In this document: piece after piece, positions 1 through 8,602 of the stretch | Layout of the letters: each line of letters begins with the position of its first letter | Position numbering within the stretch: position 1 is the first letter of the stretch | Source: GCA-2688775 sp964524225 | GTDB lineage: Archaea > Nanobdellota > Nanobdellia > Woesearchaeales > GW2011-AR4 | NCBI GenBank assembly: GCA_964524225.1 | Contig: CAZGEW010000014.1 | Location: 1-21,522 of the forward strand | Reading direction: 5' to 3' | DNA: 21,522 nucleotides | The notes under the pieces: model-generated | Database searches by the model: none | Told to the model about the DNA's origin: nothing | The model's input: the letters and a program-made list of their open reading frames with translations, nothing else | Made by a program: the position numbers and the translations under genes

Positions 1-162
1 CAAGTAGATTGCACTTATTCTCATGTTGTGAAGATATTGCAGGAAATGCAAAAAGCTGGTTTAGTTAATATTGAAAGGCAAGGTAGATTAAACCTCGTTT
101 CTCTAACAAAAACAGGACAAGAAATAGCAGATAAAGTTGATGGGATAAGGACAATATTGTAA
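1..162 (+). CDS. C-terminal end of a winged-helix (MarR/ArsR-like) regulator, partial
   Basis: The reading frame is open from the first base to a TAA at 160-162, giving 53 residues; the start lies outside the window. The visible part looks like the recognition helix and wing of a winged-helix DNA-binding domain: SHVVKILQEMQKAGLV (helix, then the turn into the wing), then NIERQGRLNLVSLTKTGQEI, where the basic Q-G-R hairpin leading into L-T-x-x-G is typical of MarR-type regulators. It probably ends a small transcription factor. It converges with the DHH gene, with 21 bases between the two stop codons. The family is inferred from motif shape only; another winged-helix family is possible. Confidence 0.7.
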   Translation, partial: QVDCTYSHVVKILQEMQKAGLVNIERQGRLNLVSLTKTGQEIADKVDGIRTIL

Positions 163-183
163 ATTGATAATAAATTATTCTCG

Positions 184-1602
184 CTAAATCTTTTCTTCCA
201 TAGCATACTTTTCAAGAACCTCTTTTGCAGCTTCTATAAAAGCCACTTCTTTATCTGTTGGAATTACTGCGCCTGCTGCATTTTGGTGACCGCCAGCTTC
301 AGAATCACCAATGTTGTCTATTATCTTTTCAATAATTTTTTTTAAATCTACTGAGTCATTTGCATTATTTGTTGTTCTTAACGACGCTTTTGTATACCCA
401 TCAGAGCTTTGCGCCATAGATAATATAAAGGTATTATTTGTCATAAGGTTTGATTTTGATAATATGGAAGCAAGTGTACCAATCATAGTTGACATAATAT
501 TTGTTTTTGCATTTATAATCACAAATCTATTGCCCCAGTAAACATCATCACTAAACTTGTTCTCGCTGTACCAGTTTAAGGCATTTACTAGCTCTTTCTT
601 GTAATCGGCTAAGCTTTTTATCGCCTGTTTTTTTATATTCTTATCACCTAAGCAAGTGCCTATGCCATAAGAAGCTCTACCAAGCCTGCCGCATGCATTT
701 AGCAAAGTAGCAAATTCTTTTGCATCTCTAGTTGGGTTTTCCTCTTCTTCGTGCGGCAATATGTATATATTTCCAAGCACATCATCTGGCTTAGACTCAT
801 TTAATCTTTTCATTATAATGCCTGTAACTAGCTTTTTCATTTCATCTTCACTTAAATGTACTATCTTCTTCCAGCCATTATGGTTTTTTGGTTCTATACC
901 TATTTGATAAAGAAATTGAATTGCGCCACTTTCGCTTCCGCTAACTTCGGGTATGTAAGGGTCTGTACAATACTCCAAAGCTTTATGCAAAGGTCTTGTT
1001 TGGCCACCAAAAATTCTTAAGCCCTTGCATACCTTAATCTTCTTTTTCTCTATAGCTATTTTAAGAATCTCGTCATTTAAATGCAAAAAACCATTTTGCT
1101 CTTGCAAATCACCAATAGCGCCTATTATTGCTATATGAGCAAACTCTTCCATACTCTTGTTAACTAAACAAGCAAATTTAAAAACAACCCCTGCACCACT
1201 TATCTCTTTACCGCCATCAATACCGTAAATATGCGGATTGACAAATACTACGCCTCCATAATCATCAACTTTCTCTACGCTATGATGGTCAAACACGAAC
1301 ACCTTTTTTCCTTCAAACAACTTTTTTATATCACTAATAAACCCAGAGCCTATATCTGTAAATACATAGCAATTATAAGGTTCTTTTACCAATTGTATAA
1401 GAAACTCTCGACTAAGCTGCTGTATAATTGAAGTTGAATACCGCCTATTATCATTACTCAACAGCTTTATTAGAATGGCGCAAGCACTTATACCATCTGC
1501 ATCTAAATGACTAATTATCCTAATTACCTCTTTTTTGCCAATTGTATTGAATGCTTCAGCAGCATTTCTTAAACTTTCGTTAAACTGCTCATAAGGGTCC
1601 AT
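184..1602 (-). CDS. DHH-family phosphoesterase, archaeal RecJ/GAN-like single-strand nuclease
   Basis: The 472-residue protein carries the DHH phosphoesterase motifs in order: SHLDADGISA (motif I), VFTDIGSG (II), VFVFDHHSVE (III, giving the family name) and SGAGVVFKFA (IV). A C-terminal DHHA1 domain contains EAGGHQNAAGAV. These carry the Mn-binding Asp/His residues of RecJ-like 5'-3' exonucleases. Archaeal relatives (GAN, associated with GINS and the replisome) act on single-stranded DNA; some archaeal DHH proteins instead degrade RNA or oligonucleotides, so the substrate is not settled. I chose the ATG at 1602 over the GTG at 1611 because the GGTG that includes that GTG is the ribosome binding site, seven bases before the ATG. 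It follows the prenyltransferase gene but has its own promoter region with a large palindrome. Confidence 0.88.
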   Translation of the reverse strand: MDPYEQFNESLRNAAEAFNTIGKKEVIRIISHLDADGISACAILIKLLSNDNRRYSTSIIQQLSREFLIQLVKEPYNCYVFTDIGSGFISDIKKLFEGKKVFVFDHHSVEKVDDYGGVVFVNPHIYGIDGGKEISGAGVVFKFACLVNKSMEEFAHIAIIGAIGDLQEQNGFLHLNDEILKIAIEKKKIKVCKGLRIFGGQTRPLHKALEYCTDPYIPEVSGSESGAIQFLYQIGIEPKNHNGWKKIVHLSEDEMKKLVTGIIMKRLNESKPDDVLGNIYILPHEEEENPTRDAKEFATLLNACGRLGRASYGIGTCLGDKNIKKQAIKSLADYKKELVNALNWYSENKFSDDVYWGNRFVIINAKTNIMSTMIGTLASILSKSNLMTNNTFILSMAQSSDGYTKASLRTTNNANDSVDLKKIIEKIIDNIGDSEAGGHQNAAGAVIPTDKEVAFIEAAKEVLEKYAMEEKI

Positions 1603-1618
1603 TAAAAGCACCTTTGAT

Positions 1619-1653
1619 AAAAAATTTCAATTATGAAGTAATTGAAATTTTTT
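1619..1653. repeat. Perfect 15-bp inverted repeat in the DHH gene leader
   Basis: AAAAAATTTCAATTA (1619-1633) is exactly mirrored at 1639-1653 across the 5-base spacer TGAAG. It lies 16 bases upstream of the DHH start. A minus-strand TATA-like TATAAATA at 1665-1672 would place transcription initiation near 1643, inside the right arm, which favours a repressor site. A second TATA-like block near 1694-1702 would instead put the whole hairpin in the mRNA leader. It might also end the upstream prenyltransferase transcript, as T-rich sequence follows the stem on the minus strand. Confidence 0.75.
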
Positions 1654-1710
1654 AAGTCAGGTTATATTTATAGTTTTTTCTTTTTGCATAATTTTTATAA
1701 ATTATATACT

Positions 1711-2412
1711 TTACTTTCCAAAACGCCGTTCTCTTTGATTAAACTCTTTTATGACCTTAATTAAGTCTTTTTTTGTAAATTCTGGCCATAACTTTTCCAT
1801 AAAGAAAAATTCTGAGTAAGCACTTTGCCACAACAGAAAATTACTTATTCTTTTTTCACCCCCGGGCCTTATTATCAAATCAGGCTCGCTCTTGAGGTAG
1901 AGGTAACTTGTTACTACATCTTCATTGATGTCATTTGGATTTAGCTTATGTTTTTTAACATCTACAATCATTTTTTTAACAGCATCTGTTATTTCCTGCC
2001 TGCCGCCATATGCCATCGCAAAATTTACTATAAAATTTTTATGATTCTTTGTTTTTTCCATTATGTCAAGCATACACTTCCTTAGCTCTTTTGGGAACAT
2101 ATCAAGTCTGCCTATAACATTTACTCTTACCCTATCCCTAAAAATATCCTCTCTGTATTTCATATTCTTAAATTCCCGCTTAAAAATATTAAACAAGAAA
2201 TCTTTCTCTACTTTAGTCCTTTTAAAGTTTTCAGCAGAAAAAGAATACAATGTTACCTCCTTCACATCAAGCTCTTTGCACCAGTTCAATAGTTCGTCTA
2301 ATTTTTTGACTCCATATTCATGGCCTTTCCATAATTGCAAGCCAAGTTTTTTTGCATAGCGTCTATTACCATCCAATATAATTGCAATTTTTTTTGGTAT
2401 TTTCAAAACCAT
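1711..2412 (-). CDS. uppS: Cis-prenyltransferase (undecaprenyl/polyprenyl diphosphate synthase)
   Basis: This enzyme makes the long cis-polyprenyl diphosphate that becomes the lipid carrier for glycan assembly and protein N-glycosylation. Family motifs are clear: IAIILDGNRRYAKKLG near the N-terminus (Mg-binding Asp and DGNxR), GHEYGVKKL, YSFSAENFKR, and the C-terminal signature RPGGEKRISNFLLWQ followed by SAYSEFFF, which binds the homoallylic isopentenyl diphosphate. Length (about 233 residues) fits the family. A TTG two codons upstream (2418) is possible, but the ATG at 2412 sits about 25 bases from the TATA-like TATTTAAATA at 2433-2442, so a leaderless mRNA starting at this ATG is likely. 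The many sequon-rich surface proteins downstream would need such a carrier. The chain length cannot be read from sequence. Confidence 0.93.
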   Translation of the reverse strand: MVLKIPKKIAIILDGNRRYAKKLGLQLWKGHEYGVKKLDELLNWCKELDVKEVTLYSFSAENFKRTKVEKDFLFNIFKREFKNMKYREDIFRDRVRVNVIGRLDMFPKELRKCMLDIMEKTKNHKNFIVNFAMAYGGRQEITDAVKKMIVDVKKHKLNPNDINEDVVTSYLYLKSEPDLIIRPGGEKRISNFLLWQSAYSEFFFMEKLWPEFTKKDLIKVIKEFNQRERRFGK

Positions 2413-2432
2413 ATCCAATCAGAATTATAGCT

Positions 2433-2480
2433 TATTTAAATAGCTTATTGGCTAAAATAATTTAAAAAAGATTTAAAAAT
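2433..2480. promoter_or_regulatory. Divergent TATA boxes between uppS and the VIT1-like gene
   Basis: Minus strand: TATTTAAATA at 2433-2442, centred 25 bases from the uppS ATG. Plus strand: ATTTAAAAAT at 2471-2480, about 33 bases before the ATG at 2513, which has AAGG as a weak ribosome binding site. No operator-like repeat is visible. Confidence 0.55.
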
Positions 2481-2512
2481 AAAAGAGTAGAATACTTCAA
2501 AGAATAAGGCAA

Positions 2513-3229
2513 ATGAAAAAAGCATTTAAGCTGCATCAGAAAGAAAGACAAAAAGGATTGAGTCTATCAAACATAAGAGATTTTATTTTAGGCTTTCAAG
2601 ATGGGCTTGTTAATATTCTTGGCTTAGTACTAGGAGTAGCGAGCAGTGTTCAAAGCATAAAAATTGTCCTTATCTCTGGGTTAGCGGCAACATTTGCTGA
2701 GTCTATTTCAATGGCTGCTGTTGCTTATACAAGCACAAAAGCAGCAAAAGAATTCTATGAAAGCCAGCTTGAGAGAGAGAAAAGAGAAATTAAGGAAATC
2801 CCTTACATAGAGGTGCAAGAAATTAGGCATATATACCATAAAAAGGGATTCAGAGGCAAACAGTTGGAAAATATTGTTAAAAAGTTAACTTCAAACAAAA
2901 GATTATGGCTTGATACAATGATGGCAGAAGAGCTTCGTTTGTTCTCTAAAGATTACGATAAACCAATTAAAAGCGGTTTTGTTGTAGGAATCTCAGCAAT
3001 GATAGGCTCTTTAATACCAATTATTCCCTTCTTTGTATTATCTATAAAATTAGGCATTTTATTTTCAGTGGCACTTTCTGTAATTGTTTTATTTGCAATT
3101 GGAGCAATTAAGGCAAATCTAACAATTGGAGACTGGAAAAAAAGTGGTGTTGAGATGGCATTTGTAGGTATTTTGGCAGCCTTGGCAGGCTACTTAATTG
3201 GTTCTTTTCTTGGTGTAATCTATACCTAA
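2513..3229 (+). CDS. VIT1/CCC1-family iron/manganese transporter
   Basis: A 238-residue membrane protein of the vacuolar iron transporter family, which moves Fe2+ or Mn2+ out of the cytoplasm in exchange for protons. The first transmembrane segment carries the family signature FQDGLVNILGLVLGVASS. The second contains the Ser-Met element in FAESISMAAVAYTS. A charged cytoplasmic segment (about residues 85-145, with helices rich in Glu such as YESQLEREKREIKEI and MMAEELRLF) corresponds to the metal-binding domain. Three further hydrophobic segments follow, giving the usual five. It is transcribed divergently from uppS and converges with the dehydrogenase, with seven bases between stop codons. In an archaeon without vacuoles the likely role is metal efflux across the cell membrane; selectivity is not readable. 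Confidence 0.88.
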   Translation: MKKAFKLHQKERQKGLSLSNIRDFILGFQDGLVNILGLVLGVASSVQSIKIVLISGLAATFAESISMAAVAYTSTKAAKEFYESQLEREKREIKEIPYIEVQEIRHIYHKKGFRGKQLENIVKKLTSNKRLWLDTMMAEELRLFSKDYDKPIKSGFVVGISAMIGSLIPIIPFFVLSIKLGILFSVALSVIVLFAIGAIKANLTIGDWKKSGVEMAFVGILAALAGYLIGSFLGVIYT

Positions 3230-3236
3230 GCAAATA

Positions 3237-4256
3237 CTACTTATCTGCAACATTTATTGGATTTTTCTTAAGAAAAGAGTTGATGTTTAAGATTGTTGTA
3301 TCAAGAATTCTATGCAATGCTTCCACACTGTTAAATGCATTATGTGGGGTTATTATTACATTAGGCTGTCTCAGCAATAAATGGTCTCGCAATAGTGTCT
3401 TTAAATCACATTCTTTTAAAAATTGTTTTGACAAAATCTGCTTTTCCTCTTTTATAAAGCATTCTCCTTCCAGAACATCCAAGCCTGCTCCTCCAATTTT
3501 GTTAGATTGCAAGCCTTCAACCAATGCTTCAGTGTCAATTAATCCACCCCTTGCGGTATTTACCAAAATAACCCCATTCTTCATCTTTGAAATTGCTTTT
3601 TTACCTATAATATGGTGTGTAAATTTGTTATAAGGTAGATGTAATGTTACAATATCGGAGTTTTTTAAGAGGTAATTAAAGCTAACATACTTAAAGTCAA
3701 GCTTTCTTGCTAATTTTGTATCTTTAAATTTGTCAAATGTAATAACCTTCATCTCAAAGCCCTTAGCAATCCTTATCACATGCTTTCCTATATTTCCTAC
3801 GCCTATAATACCAATAGTTTTGCCCTGCAAATCTATACCTCTTAATCCTTCAATGGAGAAGTCTCCTCTCACAGTTTTTTCATAAGCCTTGTGAACCTTC
3901 CTTGTAAGACTAAGAATCAAGGCAAAAGTGTGCTCTGCAACAGTATTTTCGCCGTAATGAGGCACATTGCACACAGTTATTCTTCTTCTCTTGCATTCTT
4001 TGATGTCAATATGCTCAAAGCCTGTTGACAAAGTTACAATCAGCTTAAGATTTGGCAACCTTTCCAATATCTTTTTATTAATAACAGAGTAAATAAAGAT
4101 TCCAATTGCATCAACGTCTTTTATTTTATTTATATTGCTTTCGCTCAAATGTTCTTCTATAAATTGAATTTCACAATTATTTAAAGTCTTCGAAAGATAC
4201 TCTTTTTCCCATGATTCAAGCTCGAAAAATGCAATTTTAAAACGGTTTTTGTACAT
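3237..4256 (-). CDS. D-isomer-specific 2-hydroxyacid dehydrogenase (D-lactate dehydrogenase-like)
   Basis: An NAD(H)-dependent dehydrogenase that reduces a 2-keto acid to the D-2-hydroxyacid, or the reverse. The Rossmann motif is GKTIGIIGVGNIGKHVIRIA (GxGxxG), followed about 20 residues later by an Asp (ITFDKF) that selects NAD over NADP. The catalytic triad is present: Arg in NTARGGLIDTEAL, Glu in LDVLEGE, and His in ITPHNAFNS. The segment between the Glu and His motifs is long, as in D-lactate dehydrogenase-like members rather than phosphoglycerate dehydrogenases. The ATG at 4256 is preferred over a TTG at 4262; the upstream gene's stop lies at 4259-4261, so the two are co-transcribed. It may simply be carried at the end of the surface-protein operon. 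Substrate unknown. Confidence 0.88.
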   Translation of the reverse strand: MYKNRFKIAFFELESWEKEYLSKTLNNCEIQFIEEHLSESNINKIKDVDAIGIFIYSVINKKILERLPNLKLIVTLSTGFEHIDIKECKRRRITVCNVPHYGENTVAEHTFALILSLTRKVHKAYEKTVRGDFSIEGLRGIDLQGKTIGIIGVGNIGKHVIRIAKGFEMKVITFDKFKDTKLARKLDFKYVSFNYLLKNSDIVTLHLPYNKFTHHIIGKKAISKMKNGVILVNTARGGLIDTEALVEGLQSNKIGGAGLDVLEGECFIKEEKQILSKQFLKECDLKTLLRDHLLLRQPNVIITPHNAFNSVEALHRILDTTILNINSFLKKNPINVADK

Positions 4257-4258
4257 TT

Positions 4259-5185
4259 TCAAATCGTTATATTTGTAACTTGGTAGGTATCGAGATGCTC
4301 TTGATCAATCTTAAACCATGGTGGAGTATTGTTGACTCTGTAATTTATTGTACTTACAGTTCCAAAATAAACAGAGTCGACTATGCTTCTATCCTTAATT
4401 GTTAAGCCTTGTTCCTGAAATTCGCCTAAATTAACCAAGCTTTCAATTCCATATGTAGAATTATCAAGCTTGCCCTCAAACCTCATCAAAAAACTCGGTG
4501 AATCATTATGTTGAATATAATAAGAATTATTTGCATGGAGCAGAAGATTTTCAACATTGCCGTTAACAACAAAATTTGTAATATTTGACTGTATTACTAC
4601 ATTTGTAACTCTGCCTTGGCTATTGACTATGTAAAGTGGATCCTCAAAGCCTATTATGCTTATCCTGCTTGTTAAGTATCTATCCCTAACCCAATAACTC
4701 GTATCTCTTTTGTCCCTTATATCCAAAGTTATATTCAAGCCAATATCTACAGACCAAGGACTGCTTTGATTTATCTTAACATCATTTATCGTGAAATTAA
4801 ATAATATGTCTATTTTGTTTGCTTCTACAGCTATTCTATTAGCCCAATTTGTGAATGTAGAATCGTCTAACAAGCTTAACTGTTGCTGATTAATAGTGCC
4901 ATTTAAAAATGCCTCCTTAAATCTCTGGTTTATGTCATCTATAAATGAGCCATTAGTCACAATAAATTGATTAAAGCTTAACAAACTTCTGTAGCCTGCG
5001 ATGAATATCCCTTTATTTATATCTTTCTCAACATCTTTGATGAAAAAATTTACAGTTTCAATCCTTATTTGTGTAACACCCATTTTATCTTTAAGTGTAT
5101 ATCTGGTATAAGCGCTGTAAGTCACAAAAATAACTATGGTTATTGCAATAGCAGCCATTGTATAGAAAATCCCTTTTCTATTCAT
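4259..5185 (-). CDS. Membrane-anchored extracellular protein with pilin-like N-terminus
   Basis: 308 residues, not matched to a named family. It begins with a short basic segment and a hydrophobic helix (MNRKGIFYTMAAIAITIVIF). The KG before the hydrophobic stretch resembles the class III signal cleaved by archaeal prepilin peptidase, though Glu or Asp at position 5-6 after the cut is missing, so plain membrane anchoring is also possible. The rest is extracellular in character, beta-rich with many Asn-x-Ser/Thr sequons (for example ITNFVVNGNVENL and HANNSYYIQHNDS). AGGA lies about 10 bases before the ATG. It follows the VWA protein gene after 21 bases and probably acts with it, for example as a minor pilin or stalk component. 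Function is inferred only from context. Confidence 0.75.
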   Translation of the reverse strand: MNRKGIFYTMAAIAITIVIFVTYSAYTRYTLKDKMGVTQIRIETVNFFIKDVEKDINKGIFIAGYRSLLSFNQFIVTNGSFIDDINQRFKEAFLNGTINQQQLSLLDDSTFTNWANRIAVEANKIDILFNFTINDVKINQSSPWSVDIGLNITLDIRDKRDTSYWVRDRYLTSRISIIGFEDPLYIVNSQGRVTNVVIQSNITNFVVNGNVENLLLHANNSYYIQHNDSPSFLMRFEGKLDNSTYGIESLVNLGEFQEQGLTIKDRSIVDSVYFGTVSTINYRVNNTPPWFKIDQEHLDTYQVTNITI

Positions 5186-5206
5186 TTTTATTTTTTCCTA
5201 TTCAAT

Positions 5207-8200
5207 CTATTCCCATATCCTTATCTCAACTATAGCAGGCCCCCATAGGGATGGAACTTTAGACAAGGTTAATGTATTTATGTCTAACTTATTTTCGTCT
5301 ATATTTACATCTAATTTGCCATCTTTGTCTATATCCAGATTATTAAATAACTGAAAAACTGCATTATCCAGAGCATCATTTGGATCATAAATTTTGGATG
5401 AGAAACTACATACATCAGCACCACTATAATCAGGAGGTACTCTTATTGTTGAAGTACTTCCATCCTCAAAGCTAATATCCCAAGCACATCCATCAGATTT
5501 GGCAACCACAGCACTATAGTCAACTAAACCATTCAATAACAATGTGTAAATAACTCTGTTGTCGCTAGAGCCACCTGTTGAATTAGTTGCATTAAGTCCT
5601 GTACTTATTACTATAGTATTGTTGCCCTCATTAACAATACTTATTGGAATGTTAACCGTAAATGGATCACCTAAAAATTGGTAATTACTTCCATAACTAC
5701 TCAAACTATAAACAGTATTTCCATTTACAACTAAATTATCTGTCCATTTGTCGCTTGAGTAAGATGTTACCTTTGCTTCGCTAACACTCGTGTTTGGATA
5801 AATTGTTAATATTCCAGAAGAAATATTATTGCCAAATCTATCAGTTTCAAACCTTAACGGTAATTTATTTACATAGACGTTTGTATTTGGTGTATAATTA
5901 AAGGATAGGTAAGAGTCTGGATATAAAGTAGTTGAATTGAGGTTTTGTCCACTAACATTCAATGTTTGTCCTTGGAAACCTATGCTTATGATAGATTCTG
6001 CAATTTGCTCATAGATGTTAATTAAGTCGTCTGAATTATTACTAGTATAAAAATGCGAGCAATCATCGCAACATGCTGATTGGTTTAGAGTATTTATAGC
6101 ATTTTGACCAACATTTCCAAATGCAACAGTATAAATTTTTATCCCATATACGTCATTAGCTTCGCATGCCTTCTGTATTGTTTCTGCTTTTGCACCTGCA
6201 CTATCACAGCCACTGCAATCTCCAATTTTAGTATTTGCTTCTCCATCACTCATCACTAACATTGATTTTGACCTATCATAATTTGGTGCTTCATCAGTCC
6301 ATATAACGCTTAAATTTACATTCCTAAATCTCCATTCGTCATTGTCGCCGCTGGTTCTCTTGCATCCTGAAGTTGTGCCACTTGTAAAATTAATTTCATT
6401 TTGGCCATTATTCAACCACAAAACTGGAATATCAAAAGGCACCTTCTGCCATTGGTTTGTGCCATTCCATTTTTGATAGTCAACTCTGCCAACAAAATTG
6501 CCATTTATGTAAATACAATCATAATAATTAGGAGCTATATCTATTGCTTCAAATTCTAGGCTTGCAGCCTTGACTTTTAACCTATCAAAGCTTACATTCA
6601 AATTAACAGTTGCTATTTGTTGATATGGTGAATCCCCAATTTGTACTTCGTTTAAGCTTTTATTATAAACATTATATGGAATAGAGCTTGAATGCCATAC
6701 ACTTACCTTAACGTCCTTAAAATTCCAGCTTTGGGTTGTACCACTAGTGCCAAAACAAGCAGCTGTATTACCTCCAGTAATTGTTACATTATTTTTGCCA
6801 TTATCTGAAAACATATCCGCTTTTATAGGAAATGAGCATGTGTGCCATCCTAAATCGGATTCGCTTGACTCGCACATCCTGCCAAGATATTTTCTATTAA
6901 AGTATACACAATCCTTGTAATTATCCTCTGTATCAACTCCCTTTCCTAATATTGTAAGCCTTGACTTAATAAACCTTGATTTATCAACATTCATCTCAAA
7001 TTTTTCAGTTACAGAAACATCTGTTGCAGTATTCCTTACTCTAAATTGAGTTGTGTTAGTGAAAGAGCTTTCATTTGTTCCATATAGCATCTCATTCTCA
7101 ATTAAAAGCTCAGTTGATGCGACAATTCCACATGAGATACATGTATAGCCACACCATTCATTTGAGTAATTACTAATCCTATATTTTAATGCTCCATTGT
7201 CATTACTAAAGTCATGAAAATCACATACAGGATTTAAGTCTTTTCCAAATCCTACCAAAGCAACCTTGTTGCCTTGATTACTTAAGATTGTGTCAACAAA
7301 TTTTTTATCCGAATTAATTGCAACATTATCCCTTCTGTCATGACAACCTCCTGTTGGGTTTGAGTCACAAAGACCTGATGTACAATTTACAATTATATCG
7401 CAAGCATCCATGCTACCTGTTCTGTCTGTAATTAAAACTGCGTCTGCCTTTGCACCAGGCCCTAGTATCAAGCTAGTAGTTTTTAAACCTAATCTCAAAG
7501 GAAGTGTTTTTTCATCAAGTAATGTATAGTTAAGCTTGCTGGAAAAATTTGAATCATTTAAAATGATTATTTGCTCCCCTAAAGTTCCATTAGTCTCGAA
7601 TACAGTTGTGTTGCCTAGGGTTAAATACATGCCATATGGGCTTATAAAATGTAATGACGCATTAACAAAGCTTGGCTCTTCTGGAAAATATATAGCAGAA
7701 TAAAGATTTATAAGCCCATCAATCCCTGGAAAGTTATAAGTTTCATAGCCAGGTTTTTGCGTATCATTAATTAATGATGTTAAGTAATTTACTCTTAAGA
7801 ATCCGCCTGCAATATAGTTACTTCCATTTCCTGTAAAATTTATTGTTATGATATTTTCTCCTGGCACAAAATTTGAAAGATAGGCATTGCTTATATTCCA
7901 TTTATCTGCTAGCATTGTGCCTCCACTACCTGTTCCTTTAATATAAGTTCCAGAATATACTCTATTAATGTACAAATCAAATGTGTTGCCTGAATCAACC
8001 TCAATGTAAGAGCTATTGAATGATATAATACTAGTAGGCAGCATTAGTTTCTTTGTTAAGTTTCCTTCTCCTTCAAAGCCTCCAAAGAAAACATAAGAAT
8101 TTGTTCTCTTGCTGTTTATTCCGCTAAGCAATACTCTAGCTGTAAAGCCTTCAGTTGGCTTTGCCTTTGCTATTCCACTTATCATTTTTCTTGTAGAGAC

Positions 8201-8602
8201 AAGGCTTTTTTTCAATGGCAGATTTCTTGAGTAGATTTCTTCTTCATCCACCAAAACGCTAAAACCATATCTATCGGGAATTATCTCATCAGTAATGTTT
8301 TTAGTAAAATTAGAGGCCAAATCTAAATTCCCGCTAGCCCAAAAATCACCAATCTGCTCTAGAATTGTATTATTTAGGTTTGTAATCTTACCTTCTAAAG
8401 TAAGGTTTTTTACATAGGGATTGTCTATATCCGCAATTTTCATAGTTGAAAAGACTCTGACTAAGTCTTGTGATGCATAATTGATATTAACATTTTCATG
8501 TTCAACAAAATAAAAATTAGAGACAAGAAGTATCATAACTATTATGATTCCAGATGCAAGCAAGCTATCTACTGTAAAAAATAAACCTCTCTTTATTGCC
8601 AT
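5207..8602 (-). CDS. Giant surface protein with von Willebrand A domain split by tandem beta domains
   Basis: 1131 residues. The N-terminus (RG, then LFFTVDSLLASGIIIVMILL) is a class III-like signal and transmembrane helix; everything after it should be outside the cell. A VWA domain is recognisable from its metal-site motifs: D393-R-T-G-S397 (DxSxS type, one Ser replaced by Thr), T487 in CGYTCISCG, and D786 in LVMSDGEAN, followed by the final strand IKIYTVAFG. About 270 residues lie between the second and third motifs. That stretch holds two tandem copies of another domain, with conserved Cys at 565 and 696 (DCVYFNRKYLG and DCIYINGNFVG), GTSG/RTSG and W-x-F-x-x-V motifs. A diverged third copy may lie near residues 190-280. 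Many paired Cys suggest disulfides; sequons are frequent. Likely a metal-dependent adhesin. It overlaps the upstream gene by 10 bases. Confidence 0.85.
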   Translation of the reverse strand: MAIKRGLFFTVDSLLASGIIIVMILLVSNFYFVEHENVNINYASQDLVRVFSTMKIADIDNPYVKNLTLEGKITNLNNTILEQIGDFWASGNLDLASNFTKNITDEIIPDRYGFSVLVDEEEIYSRNLPLKKSLVSTRKMISGIAKAKPTEGFTARVLLSGINSKRTNSYVFFGGFEGEGNLTKKLMLPTSIISFNSSYIEVDSGNTFDLYINRVYSGTYIKGTGSGGTMLADKWNISNAYLSNFVPGENIITINFTGNGSNYIAGGFLRVNYLTSLINDTQKPGYETYNFPGIDGLINLYSAIYFPEEPSFVNASLHFISPYGMYLTLGNTTVFETNGTLGEQIIILNDSNFSSKLNYTLLDEKTLPLRLGLKTTSLILGPGAKADAVLITDRTGSMDACDIIVNCTSGLCDSNPTGGCHDRRDNVAINSDKKFVDTILSNQGNKVALVGFGKDLNPVCDFHDFSNDNGALKYRISNYSNEWCGYTCISCGIVASTELLIENEMLYGTNESSFTNTTQFRVRNTATDVSVTEKFEMNVDKSRFIKSRLTILGKGVDTEDNYKDCVYFNRKYLGRMCESSESDLGWHTCSFPIKADMFSDNGKNNVTITGGNTAACFGTSGTTQSWNFKDVKVSVWHSSSIPYNVYNKSLNEVQIGDSPYQQIATVNLNVSFDRLKVKAASLEFEAIDIAPNYYDCIYINGNFVGRVDYQKWNGTNQWQKVPFDIPVLWLNNGQNEINFTSGTTSGCKRTSGDNDEWRFRNVNLSVIWTDEAPNYDRSKSMLVMSDGEANTKIGDCSGCDSAGAKAETIQKACEANDVYGIKIYTVAFGNVGQNAINTLNQSACCDDCSHFYTSNNSDDLINIYEQIAESIISIGFQGQTLNVSGQNLNSTTLYPDSYLSFNYTPNTNVYVNKLPLRFETDRFGNNISSGILTIYPNTSVSEAKVTSYSSDKWTDNLVVNGNTVYSLSSYGSNYQFLGDPFTVNIPISIVNEGNNTIVISTGLNATNSTGGSSDNRVIYTLLLNGLVDYSAVVAKSDGCAWDISFEDGSTSTIRVPPDYSGADVCSFSSKIYDPNDALDNAVFQLFNNLDIDKDGKLDVNIDENKLDINTLTLSKVPSLWGPAIVEIRIWE

